64,000 bases of DNA, from the NCBI GenBank assembly GCA_021821195.1, contig JAKACT010000002.1, positions 496,001 to 560,000 on the forward strand, in the 5' to 3' direction. Made by a program: the position numbers and the translations under genes. Below are positions 37,529-45,148 of this stretch, piece by piece. The stretch comes from Pseudomonadota bacterium. GTDB lineage: Bacteria > Pseudomonadota > Gammaproteobacteria > Xanthomonadales > Xanthomonadaceae. Below the pieces are notes generated by a model, which saw nothing but the letters and a program-made list of their open reading frames with translations, made no database searches and was not told where the DNA came from. The stretch's first letter is position 1. The number at the start of each line of letters is the position of its first letter.

Positions 37529-37721
37529 CCCGGACGGCTTGAAATTCATCAAAGCCGTCTGGCCGGAGACCGGCCTATGCACGACCCGTTCGACAACCCG
37601 GAGATCGCCGTCGCAAGCCAGGATCGCGGCGGAGGCGGGTGGTTGGTGGATGCCCGCCCCGTTCCGGCCGATGCAGCGATTCCGCAACGCCCCGTGCCTG
37701 CCGGCCGGGGCGTTTCTGTTT
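37529..37721 (+). ncRNA. candidate structured small RNA (about 190 nt)
   Basis: This sits in the 442-bp spacer 37439-37880, which has no convincing gene. After the promoter-like sequence come five hairpins in a row: GACGGCTT/AAGCCGTC with an 11-base loop, GGCCGG-AGA-CCGGCC, CGCCG/CGGCG, GGCGGG/CCCGCC, and a terminator (AACGCCCCG/CGGGGCGTT then TCTGTTT, 37686-37721). Seven GGA triplets occur, which might suit RsmA binding, but high GC content weakens that point. It does not match a riboswitch class I can name. It could also be a leader of the DUF465 gene if read-through occurs. Confidence 0.4.
37686..37721 (+). terminator. rho-independent terminator
   Basis: A 9-bp stem, AACGCCCCG (37686-37694) with CGGGGCGTT (37706-37714), is followed by TCTGTTT. 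No protein-coding gene ends nearby (the OmpA-type gene stops 250 bp upstream), which is the main reason to suspect a small RNA. Confidence 0.7.
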
Positions 37722-37880
37722 CCGGCACCCCCGTTTCCCTTGGCATGGCGCAGGCCGTGCCCGCCCGATCCGCAGTCCGGCCGCGGGCCGGCTGCGTTCC
37801 ACCCGGTGGCGCAAGCCGCCGTTCCCCCCGCGCCGCTCGGCCGTGGAGCCGGGCGGCGCATTGCCGATCAGGAGGCTTTC

Positions 37881-38096
37881 ATGTTCGAAGCGCAACCCCA
37901 GGCTGAGATCGAAGCGATGATGAAGGCGAACAGCGAGTTCAGGCAGCTGTACTTCCGCCACCGGGAACTCGACAAGCAGGTGCTCGACGCCGAGCTGGGC
38001 GTCCTGCCCATCGACGACTTCACGCTGGGCCAGATGAAGCGCGAGAAGCTGGCCGCGAAGCAGCGCCTGCTGCAGATGTACGAACGCGCCAACTGA
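37881..38096 (+). CDS. YdcH/DUF465 family small protein
   Basis: This 71-residue helical protein of the DUF465 (YdcH) family contains FRQLYFRHRELDKQVLDAE and LGQMKREKLAAKQRLLQMYE, which form a helical hairpin. AGGAGG lies five bases before the ATG. Function is unknown in the family. About 160 bp after the small-RNA candidate terminator. Confidence 0.85.
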   Translation: MFEAQPQAEIEAMMKANSEFRQLYFRHRELDKQVLDAELGVLPIDDFTLGQMKREKLAAKQRLLQMYERAN

Positions 38097-38103
38097 AGGC
38101 GCG

Positions 38104-38127
38104 CGAACGGCCCCGCAAGGGCGTTCG
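38104..38127 (+). terminator. possible terminator after the DUF465 gene
   Basis: The stem CGAACG(G)CCC/GGGCGTTCG with a short CGCAA loop lies eight bases after the stop. No T-run follows, so confidence is low. Confidence 0.35.
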
Positions 38128-38288
38128 TGACGCGGGATGGCGGCGGCCGTGGTCGTTGCCGCCGTCCCGCCGCAGGCCATTGCGATGGCAGGACGCGGCG
38201 GTGGCCGCATTCGTTCACGGCGTACCGTGCCGGCCTCGAACCATCGCCCCGGATGCTACCCTTTGCGCGTAGTTTCCCGGGCGCAGCA

Positions 38289-38876
38289 ATGAACGACGCA
38301 AATTCCCACTGGACCGCGCAGCGCAAGGCCGCGCTGGTGCTGGGGCTCCTGCAGGGCGAGACCACCGTGGCGGTGGCTGCGGCGCAGTTCCAGCTGGCGC
38401 CGGAACGCATCCAGGCCTGGCTCGAGGCCGGCCGGCAGGGCATCGTGCAGGCGTTGCAAGCCACGAGCGAGCCAGCCGACACCATGGTTGGCGACCTGCG
38501 CGATCTCATCCCCCGACCCTTCGCCGACCATGGCACCGTCACGGTCGCGCCGGACGAGCTGCTGAACACCGCCTGGCAGCGGATGCGCACGCACGATGTC
38601 AGCCAGCTGCCGGTGATGGAGGGCGAGCACATCATCGGCATGCTCGACGAATCCGACGTGTTGCTGCATGTCTATGGCGACGAAGCCCGCTTCACCGATC
38701 CGGTGTCGGCGGCGATGGTCAGCAGGCTGGACAAGGTCGACGTGCGCGCGCCGGTGGAAGCGCTGCTGCCGGTGTTCGACCGCGGACACGTCGCCATCGT
38801 GATGGACGCCGGCCGCTTCCTGGGCCTGATCACCCGCATCGACCTGCTGAATCACTTGCGGCGGCGGGTGGGGTGA
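38289..38876 (+). CDS. helix-turn-helix protein with C-terminal CBS pair
   Basis: In this 195-residue protein, residues 8-50 (WTAQRKAALVLGLLQGETTV, then QFQLAPERIQAWLEAGRQG) resemble the DUF1153/transposase-OrfA type helix-turn-helix. Residues 63-190 form two CBS domains (HDVSQLPVMEGEHIIGMLDE, then GHVAIVMDAGRFLGLITRID). The CBS part looks like the regulatory tail of bacterial cystathionine beta-synthase, which often lies near this locus in Xanthomonads, but the PLP domain is absent. CBS pairs bind adenosyl compounds. The stop overlaps the next start as GTGA. Confidence 0.8.
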   Translation: MNDANSHWTAQRKAALVLGLLQGETTVAVAAAQFQLAPERIQAWLEAGRQGIVQALQATSEPADTMVGDLRDLIPRPFADHGTVTVAPDELLNTAWQRMRTHDVSQLPVMEGEHIIGMLDESDVLLHVYGDEARFTDPVSAAMVSRLDKVDVRAPVEALLPVFDRGHVAIVMDAGRFLGLITRIDLLNHLRRRVG

Positions 38877-40336
38877 AGCGATCTGTCGTCACGGATTCCC
38901 CGTTGCATACCCAGGCTCCTCCGATGCAGACCATCACCCCGTCCGATTCCCGGCCAATGCCCAGCGCTCGTCTCCTGGGAGAACTGCTGGTTGAATCCGG
39001 CGCGGTGTCGGCAGCGGACGTGCAGAAGGCACTGGCCTTCCAGGAGCAGTTCGGCGGCCGCATCGGCAGCATCCTCGTGAGGCTCGGCGCGTTGTCGGAG
39101 GAATCGCTGTTGCCGGTACTGGCCGGACAGTTGGCGATGCCCATTCTGGGCGCCGACGAATGGCCGGAACAGCCGGCCGCGATCCGGGACCTGCTGGCGG
39201 ACAGCGGGTTCAGTCTGGACTGGTGGACCGACAATGGCGTGGCAGCTTGGCGCGCCGGATCAGGCGTGCTGGTGGCCGTTGCGAGGGATCCACTGGACCC
39301 CCTGGCCAACGAGGCACTGGGCAAGAGCCTTGGGGGTGTGGATTGGCAGTGGCGACTGGTTCGCAGCCAGGACCTGGATCGCCTGCTGGACATGGCGGGG
39401 CGCAGTCGGGCTGCAGGCGACGGCGATCTGGATGACGATGTCAGTCACCTGCTGGCCCATGCCATGCTGGCGCGTCCGCTGGCAGGACTGGCTGACCCGG
39501 CTTACTGGATCGACTACGCGTTGCGCCGGGTGCTGCGCATCTGGCCGCTTTATCTGGTGGTTCTGCTGCTGAGCTGGGGGCTGACGAGCCTTGGCGTTGT
39601 TCACTGGCATTACCAGCTGGATGCAGCCGCGTTCTGGCGGCACCTGACGCTGCGCGAAGGCCAGAGCGTGCTTTGGTCGATACCGGTCGAGTTCACCTTC
39701 TATTTGTGGCTGCCGATCGTCTGCCTGGCGCTGTTGGCCTTGCGCAGGGTGCCTGGCGGGCGGTGGTGGGGCGTGGCGCTGCTGGCAGCCCTGCTGGTAC
39801 TCGCGCGACGGCAGTGGCCTGCCGCGCAAGCACCCGTCAACGGCGTACAGCTGGGGTTCTACCTGCCGGTATTCCTTGCGGGCGTGGCCGCGGCGTGGAT
39901 CGCGCAGGAATGGCCGTCATTGCGGCGCCTGGCGCGCGCCTGGCGCGCCGCAGGCTGGCTGCTGCTGGCGGTACTGGTGCTGGTGACACCGGCGCTGTGG
40001 GCGGCCATCTCGGGGGAGGGCTACAACCCTGAACTCGGCCATCGATGGTTCACTGCGTTCGGATTCGGCTGGGCGCTGCTGCTGTTGTCGGTGTTGTGGG
40101 GGGGGGGAGTACTGTCCCGCCTGTTCGCCAGCGCGCCGATGCGGTTGGTGGGCGTGGTCAGTTTCAGCGCCTATCTCTGGCACATGCCGGTACTGCAGGC
40201 CGCCGATGCGCTGGGATTGCGCAGCCATGGGCTGCCCGCCCTGCTGGTGGTGCTGGCGGCGATGCTGGCGGTGGCCATGGGCTCATTCCTGCTGTTCGAG
40301 CGGCCCTGGCGCGATATGCGCTTCAGGCGGCACTGA
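38873..40336 (+). CDS. MshEN domain fused to truncated acyltransferase-3 membrane protein
   Basis: In this 487-residue chimera, residues 33-57 and 63-86 are two tandem 24-residue MshEN motifs (LLGELLVESGAVSAADVQ; RIGSILVRLGALSEESLL), with Gly-to-Gly and Gly-to-Gln spacings of 7 and 14 and a 29-residue period, the pattern that binds c-di-GMP in MshE. Residues 100-195 continue as in GspE-type ATPase N-termini and stop at DVSHL. From about 205 it is acyltransferase-3/OafA-like (YALRRVLRIWPLYLVVLLL, SVLWSIPVEFTFYLWLP), with about eight membrane segments. The usual first two segments with the catalytic His are missing. GTG start coupled to the upstream gene; ATGs at 38924 and 38957 are alternatives. 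Confidence 0.8.
   Translation: MKRSVVTDSPLHTQAPPMQTITPSDSRPMPSARLLGELLVESGAVSAADVQKALAFQEQFGGRIGSILVRLGALSEESLLPVLAGQLAMPILGADEWPEQPAAIRDLLADSGFSLDWWTDNGVAAWRAGSGVLVAVARDPLDPLANEALGKSLGGVDWQWRLVRSQDLDRLLDMAGRSRAAGDGDLDDDVSHLLAHAMLARPLAGLADPAYWIDYALRRVLRIWPLYLVVLLLSWGLTSLGVVHWHYQLDAAAFWRHLTLREGQSVLWSIPVEFTFYLWLPIVCLALLALRRVPGGRWWGVALLAALLVLARRQWPAAQAPVNGVQLGFYLPVFLAGVAAAWIAQEWPSLRRLARAWRAAGWLLLAVLVLVTPALWAAISGEGYNPELGHRWFTAFGFGWALLLLSVLWGGGVLSRLFASAPMRLVGVVSFSAYLWHMPVLQAADALGLRSHGLPALLVVLAAMLAVAMGSFLLFERPWRDMRFRRH
40098..40107 (+). repeat. G10 homopolymer inside the acyltransferase-like gene
   Basis: Ten consecutive G bases encode part of WGGGV, near codon 410. In this length slippage is likely, so the tract could be a phase-variation switch or a sequencing weak point. 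Confidence 0.85.
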
Positions 40337-40444
40337 CGCCAGCGACCGCGGGGGGCGTTCCGGTATCATGGCGGGCCTGCTGCCGGACCCACGGATGCAG
40401 CCCAACGCGGGGGGCGCCGCGGCGCCTCTCCGGATGAAGGACGG

Positions 40445-41269
40445 ATGCGCGCACTGAAATCTCGCCTCAAGCCCCTCGCGCCGTTCAAGCTCCTCATCAC
40501 CCAGCGCGCGCTGGTCGGCGAACTGACGCGCAGGGAGGTGGATGGCCGTTATCGTGGCGCCAGCTTGGGCGTCCTGTGGTCGCTGGTCAGCCCGTTCCTG
40601 CTGTTGTGCATCTACGCGATCGCGTTCGGCACGGTGATGGGAGGGCGCTGGCCTGAGGCGCGCGCGACCGATACGCCGTTCTCCATCGTGTTGTTCGCAG
40701 GGATGATCCCTTACTTCGTCCTGTCGGAATGCCTCGTCCGGTCGCCGGACCTGGTGGTGGCCAACCCGTCCTATGTCAAGCGGGTGGTGTTCCCACTGGA
40801 AATCCTGCCTTGGCCAATGCTGTTCTCGGCGCTGTTCCATTGCCTGATGAACGTGCTGGTGTTCGTGGCAATGCGCCTGGTGATGGAAGGTGATTTCGAG
40901 TGGACCATCGTCTATCTGCCATTGGTGATCTTGCCGATCGCAGTGCTTGGACTGGGGGTGGCATGGTTCCTGGCGTCCATCTCGGTCTATTTCCGTGACG
41001 TCAGGCAGGTGGTCGGCCTGGCCAGCATGGCGATTCTTTTCCTGTCGTCGGTGATGATCCCGGTGGCCGCGGTACCGGACGAGTACCGTGCGATCTTCAT
41101 GCTCAACCCGGTGTCCTTCATCGCCGACCAGGCCCGTTCCGTGCTGATCTGGGGCGTGGCGCCGGACTGGACGGGGCTGGCCGCCTACCTGCTTGGGGCG
41201 CTGGCCTTCATGTATGCAGGTCATGCGTGGTTCGTGTCCACCAAGCGCGGGTTTGCAGATGTCCTCTGA
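40445..41269 (+). CDS. wzm: O-antigen ABC transporter permease
   Basis: This 274-residue ABC-2 permease has six predicted membrane helices. LTRREVDGRYRGASLGVLWSL is the conserved N-terminal amphipathic helix of polysaccharide exporters, and PEYRAIF-like VPDEYRAIFMLNPVSFIAD precedes the last helices. It flips undecaprenyl-linked O-antigen across the inner membrane with Wzt. It overlaps wzt by 11 bases. Confidence 0.93.
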   Translation: MRALKSRLKPLAPFKLLITQRALVGELTRREVDGRYRGASLGVLWSLVSPFLLLCIYAIAFGTVMGGRWPEARATDTPFSIVLFAGMIPYFVLSECLVRSPDLVVANPSYVKRVVFPLEILPWPMLFSALFHCLMNVLVFVAMRLVMEGDFEWTIVYLPLVILPIAVLGLGVAWFLASISVYFRDVRQVVGLASMAILFLSSVMIPVAAVPDEYRAIFMLNPVSFIADQARSVLIWGVAPDWTGLAAYLLGALAFMYAGHAWFVSTKRGFADVL

Positions 41270-42611
41270 CCTTGCCATCCGGGTGCACGGCGTCGGCAAG
41301 GTGTATCCCGTCTATGCCAGGCCGCACCATCGGCTGCTGGAGATGTTCGCGCGTGGCGACGGGCGCTACCGGAGCGATTTCCACGCGCTGAAGAACATCA
41401 ATCTGGAGATCCGCAAGGGTCACACGGTCGGCATCGTCGGCCGCAATGGTTCCGGGAAGTCGACCCTGCTGCAGATCATCTGCGGAACGCTTGCGCCAAG
41501 CAGCGGCAGCGTGGAGGTCGCGGGCCGGCTGGCCGCGCTGCTGGAACTCGGGGCCGGGTTCAACCCGGAATTCACCGGGCTGGAAAACGTCTACCTCAAC
41601 GCCACCATCCTGGGCCTTGCGCGGCGCGAGATCGACGAGCGCCTGGACGACATCCTTTCCTTCGCGGACATCGGCGACTTCGTCCATCAGCCGGTCAAGA
41701 ACTATTCCAGCGGCATGTACGTCCGGCTGGCGTTCGCGGTGGCGATCAACGTCACGCCCGAGATCCTGGTGGTCGACGAGGCGCTTTCCGTGGGCGACGA
41801 GGCATTCCAGCGCAAGTGCTTTGCGCGCATCGAAAAGATCCGGGAGGCCGGCGCAACCGTCCTGTTCGTGTCCCATTCCGCGGGCACGGTGGTGGATCTG
41901 TGCGACCAGGCGGTGTTGCTGGATGGCGGTGAGCTGCTCGCGCATGGCACCCCCAAGCGGGTGGTGTCGCTCTACCAGAAGCTGATCTACGCGCCGGCCG
42001 AGCAACAGCCGGCGATCCGTCAGGCCATCCGCGACGACCAGCTGCCGTCGCATGGCCCGGCTGGCAACGGCAGCCCGGGCGACGCCGGCGATGCGATCGC
42101 GGAGGTGCGTACGGATCGGATCGAAGCGTGGTTCGACCCCCACCTCCTGCCGGCCTCGACGATTGCCTACGAGGACCGCGGCGCAACCATCATCGACCCG
42201 CACCTGCGGACACTGGATGGACGTCGAGTGAACACGCTGGTGCATGGGGAAGAATACGTCTATGCCTATCGCGTGGAGACCCGCAGGACGCTCTCGCGCG
42301 TACGCTGCGGGATGATGGTCAGGACCACGACTGGCATCGAGGTCGCTGGTGCCGCCACCGATCCGGCACTGCCGCGCATGCAGCTGGTGCCCACCGGTGC
42401 GACGGTCGAAGTGGGCTTCCGCTTTCGTTGCCAGTTCAATCCCGGCACCTATTTCCTCAATGCCGGCTGTCTTGCGGATACCGGGACGATGGAGGAATAC
42501 ATCGACCGCAGGGTGGACGTGGCGATGTTCCGGGTCATGCCCGACCAGCGGATCCGGGCCACCGCACTGGTGAACCTGATCGAAGCCGACGACATAGGGT
42601 GGCGCCAGTGA
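41259..42611 (+). CDS. wzt: O-antigen ABC transporter ATPase with carbohydrate-binding domain
   Basis: In this 450-residue protein, the nucleotide-binding domain (1-250) has Walker A GRNGSGKST, signature NYSSGMYVRLAFA, Walker B ILVVDEALSVGD and the H-loop LFVSHS. The C-terminal about 180 residues form a Wzt_C-type domain that in other species recognises the capped O-antigen chain before export. This implies the polymer receives a terminal modification, and the sulfotransferase next door is a candidate cap enzyme (inference). Confidence 0.93.
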   Translation: MSSDLAIRVHGVGKVYPVYARPHHRLLEMFARGDGRYRSDFHALKNINLEIRKGHTVGIVGRNGSGKSTLLQIICGTLAPSSGSVEVAGRLAALLELGAGFNPEFTGLENVYLNATILGLARREIDERLDDILSFADIGDFVHQPVKNYSSGMYVRLAFAVAINVTPEILVVDEALSVGDEAFQRKCFARIEKIREAGATVLFVSHSAGTVVDLCDQAVLLDGGELLAHGTPKRVVSLYQKLIYAPAEQQPAIRQAIRDDQLPSHGPAGNGSPGDAGDAIAEVRTDRIEAWFDPHLLPASTIAYEDRGATIIDPHLRTLDGRRVNTLVHGEEYVYAYRVETRRTLSRVRCGMMVRTTTGIEVAGAATDPALPRMQLVPTGATVEVGFRFRCQFNPGTYFLNAGCLADTGTMEEYIDRRVDVAMFRVMPDQRIRATALVNLIEADDIGWRQ

Positions 42612-43999
42612 ACAATCCTTCCCGGATCGGCCTGTTGATCGTCGGCATGCACCGCAGCGGTACATCGGCAGTGGCGGGCAGCCTGGCGCGCCTGGGTCTC
42701 TCTTTGGGCGAGAACCTGCTCGCGGCGGGCGAGGACAACCCGAAGGGCTACTTCGAGCATGAAGAGGCGGTCCGCATCGACGACAGGCTGTTGGACGCCT
42801 TGGATCGGCGCTGGGACGACCCGCGCGAATTGCCGGAGGGATGGTTGCGCACGTCGGCAGCGGATGAGGCACGGGCTGCGATTGCCCGCCTGCTCCAGCG
42901 CGAGTTTTCGGGCGTACGCCTGTTCGCGCTGAAGGATCCGCGCCTGTGCAGGCTGCTCCCGTTGTGGCTCGAGACCCTGCGCGCCGCGGGGATCGAGCCG
43001 CGCGTTCTGCTAGTGGTGCGCCATCCGGCCGAAGTCGCGGCGTCGCTGGCGAAGCGCAACGGGTTTTCACCTGCGTTGTCGCAGCTGCTCTGGCTGGAGC
43101 ACATGTTGGCCGCGGAGCGCGACTCACGCGACTGCGCGCGCGCGGTGGTCACCTACGATGACCTCATCGCTGCCCCCGGGGCCACGCTTGGCCAGGCGAT
43201 GCGCGCACTGGATCTCGGCCACCTCGTCGCTACGCCCGATGGAGCGAAGTTGTCGGGATTCGTGTCCGCCGGGGACCGGCATTTTTCCGGGGGAACCGTG
43301 CTGGCCGCGGGTGCCGAGGCCCATGACGAGCTCGTGGCTGATGCAATGTCGCTGTTTGCGCAGCCGCCGATTGACGCGCCTCGTTTCGATCGACTTCGGC
43401 AGTGCCTGCAGGAGAGCCTGTCGCCGTTCCGTGCCCTGCTGGACGGCGTGGCTTCTCAGTCGCTGGAGGCAAGGCGGGAATCCGTGGCGGCGGCAGTCGA
43501 CGTGGCACGGGTGCAATCCGAATTGAATGCGCAGATCGAATGGTCGCGCACGGCTGTGGCGGAGCGGGAAGCGCTGCAGGCCGCCTTGGCGGAAGCGCGA
43601 TCGGCGCTTGCGGCACAGGTCGAATGGTCGCAAGCCGCGGTGGTGGAGCGCGAGGCGCTGCAGGCCGAACTGGCCGGGACACGCTCGGCATTGACCGCGC
43701 AGATCGCCTGGTCTGAAGCCGCGGTGGTGGAGCGCGAGGCGCTGCAGGCCGAACTGGCCGGGACACGCTCGGCATTGATCGCGCAGATCGCCTGGTCTGA
43801 AGCCGCGGTGGTGGGGCGCGAGGCGCTGCAGGCGGAGCTTGCGGCGCTGAATCAAAAGGTCTCTGAACAGGATCAAAGAATCCATGACCTACAATTGGCG
43901 CTTTTGCGCTACGAGGCGACCCTGATCGGCCGCCTGCAGCGTCGGTGGATGGCGTGGCGCGATGGACGCGCGCAACTGCGAGAGGACACAACCCGATGA
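42608..43999 (+). CDS. sulfotransferase-family protein with coiled-coil repeats
   Basis: In this 463-residue protein, residues 1-270 form a sulfotransferase-like domain with the PAPS 5'-phosphosulfate loop GMHRSGTSAVAGSLARLG and a 3'-phosphate site (LKDPRLCRLLPLW, then VVRHPAEVAASLAKRNG). Residues 305-420 are a coiled coil of four near-identical 28-residue repeats. It probably sulfates a sugar of the O-antigen. It starts with GTG overlapping the wzt stop (GTGA). Coupled Wzt-linked chain-length control by a coiled coil is known from WbdD-type enzymes and may apply here. Confidence 0.82.
   Translation: MNNPSRIGLLIVGMHRSGTSAVAGSLARLGLSLGENLLAAGEDNPKGYFEHEEAVRIDDRLLDALDRRWDDPRELPEGWLRTSAADEARAAIARLLQREFSGVRLFALKDPRLCRLLPLWLETLRAAGIEPRVLLVVRHPAEVAASLAKRNGFSPALSQLLWLEHMLAAERDSRDCARAVVTYDDLIAAPGATLGQAMRALDLGHLVATPDGAKLSGFVSAGDRHFSGGTVLAAGAEAHDELVADAMSLFAQPPIDAPRFDRLRQCLQESLSPFRALLDGVASQSLEARRESVAAAVDVARVQSELNAQIEWSRTAVAEREALQAALAEARSALAAQVEWSQAAVVEREALQAELAGTRSALTAQIAWSEAAVVEREALQAELAGTRSALIAQIAWSEAAVVGREALQAELAALNQKVSEQDQRIHDLQLALLRYEATLIGRLQRRWMAWRDGRAQLREDTTR
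43529..43848 (+). repeat. 84-bp in-frame tandem repeats (about four copies)
   Basis: Units begin near 43529, 43613, 43697 and 43781. Copies two to four are almost identical at DNA level (the segment GCTGCAGGCCGAACTGGCC recurs exactly 84 bp apart). Each encodes AQIAWSEAAVVEREALQAEL plus eight residues. Confidence 0.9.
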
Positions 44000-45147
44000 T
44001 TTACTTCACCTCGATCTGCGCGAACTACCTGCCGAAGGCGATGGCCCTGGCCGAGTCGGTCAAGGCGCACTGCCGCGACGCGACCTTCGTGTTGTGCCTG
44101 GTGGAGCGCGAGATTCCGCAGGTCGCCAGGGAGTTCCCGCATTTCGATCAGATCATCCTGGCGAAGGACGCGGGCTGGGAGGATTTCGACCAGTTCATCT
44201 TCCGCCATTCGATCGTGGAGGCGTCCACCGCGGTCAAGCCGCAGTTCCTTCGGCACCTGATCGAACGGTTTCCCGAGCGCGACAAGTTCGTCTATCTGGA
44301 TCCAGACGTGCTGGTGTATAGCGCCTTCAATGAACTGGAGGATGTGCTGGACCGCGCGTCGGTGGTGGTCTGCCCGCACCTGTTGCGGCCGGGCAACATC
44401 GACATGGAGATCAGCTCGCTGGCCCACGGCACTTACAACCTCGGCTTCGTCGCGGTTGCCCGCAGCGACAACTCGAGACGCTTCCTCGATTGGTGGGCGG
44501 AACGCCTGTTCCTGTTCTGCTACGACGACAAGAGCCGTGGCATCTTCACCGACCAGAAGTGGATCGACCTGGCGCCAAGCTTCTTCGATGTCCACATCCT
44601 GAAGCACCACGGCTATGACTTCGCCACCTGGTCGCTGCTGGGAAGCGATCTGCGCAAGGCCGAAGCAGGTGGATATGTGGTCAATGGCGATCCGCTCCGT
44701 TTCATCCACTTCTCGGGGCTGGATTCCGGGATGATCGAGCGCGCCATGGGGTGGTGGTTGACCGAGGAAAATCGCCCGGAGTTCGAGGCACTGTACCGCG
44801 ACTATCTGCGCAAGCTGGATGCACATGGGCAGGCGACGCTGGGCAAGACGCCCTGGTCCTATTCGAACTACGCGGACGGCACGCCCGTTTCCCGCGAGGC
44901 GCGCATCCGTTACCGCGATCCTGCGCTGTGGCAGTCGGTGCCGCAGCCGTTCGCCAGTTGCGATGACGAGATCCTGCGGCAGGGGGGCGGGGCCGTGACC
45001 GCCGCCGGTAGCGCGGGCGAAGTTCCCACCTTGCGGATGTCCCCCAACCCTGGACTGCTCGACAAGTTCGCTTGGTCGACCCTGGAGATCGGGTTCGGGC
45101 CGACCCTGGCCAAGGCGCTCAGGAAGCTGGCTGGCGCGAGGCGCTGA
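43996..45147 (+). CDS. nucleotide-diphospho-sugar glycosyltransferase (GT8-like)
   Basis: This 383-residue cytoplasmic protein has a GT-A-like fold: YFTSICANYLPKAMALAESV, KFVYLDPDVLVYS (DxD metal site) and NLGFVAVAR, with DQKWIDLAPSFF near the acceptor site. It shares features with GT8 and related transferases found in polysaccharide loci. Donor and linkage cannot be told. The start overlaps the sulfotransferase stop (ATGA). No signal peptide or membrane segment is present. Confidence 0.82.
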   Translation: MIYFTSICANYLPKAMALAESVKAHCRDATFVLCLVEREIPQVAREFPHFDQIILAKDAGWEDFDQFIFRHSIVEASTAVKPQFLRHLIERFPERDKFVYLDPDVLVYSAFNELEDVLDRASVVVCPHLLRPGNIDMEISSLAHGTYNLGFVAVARSDNSRRFLDWWAERLFLFCYDDKSRGIFTDQKWIDLAPSFFDVHILKHHGYDFATWSLLGSDLRKAEAGGYVVNGDPLRFIHFSGLDSGMIERAMGWWLTEENRPEFEALYRDYLRKLDAHGQATLGKTPWSYSNYADGTPVSREARIRYRDPALWQSVPQPFASCDDEILRQGGGAVTAAGSAGEVPTLRMSPNPGLLDKFAWSTLEIGFGPTLAKALRKLAGARR

Positions 45148-45148
45148 A

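Noticed and set aside
37535-37600. Possible cobalamin riboswitch, because GGCCGGAGACCGGCC resembles a B12 box
   Set aside because: The other conserved elements (GCCACTG, GGGAAGGC and the upstream core) are missing in the required order, and no cobalamin gene follows.
43529-43848. CRISPR-like periodic repeat
   Set aside because: The repeats are directly abutting, have no variable spacers, and form an in-frame coding coiled coil.
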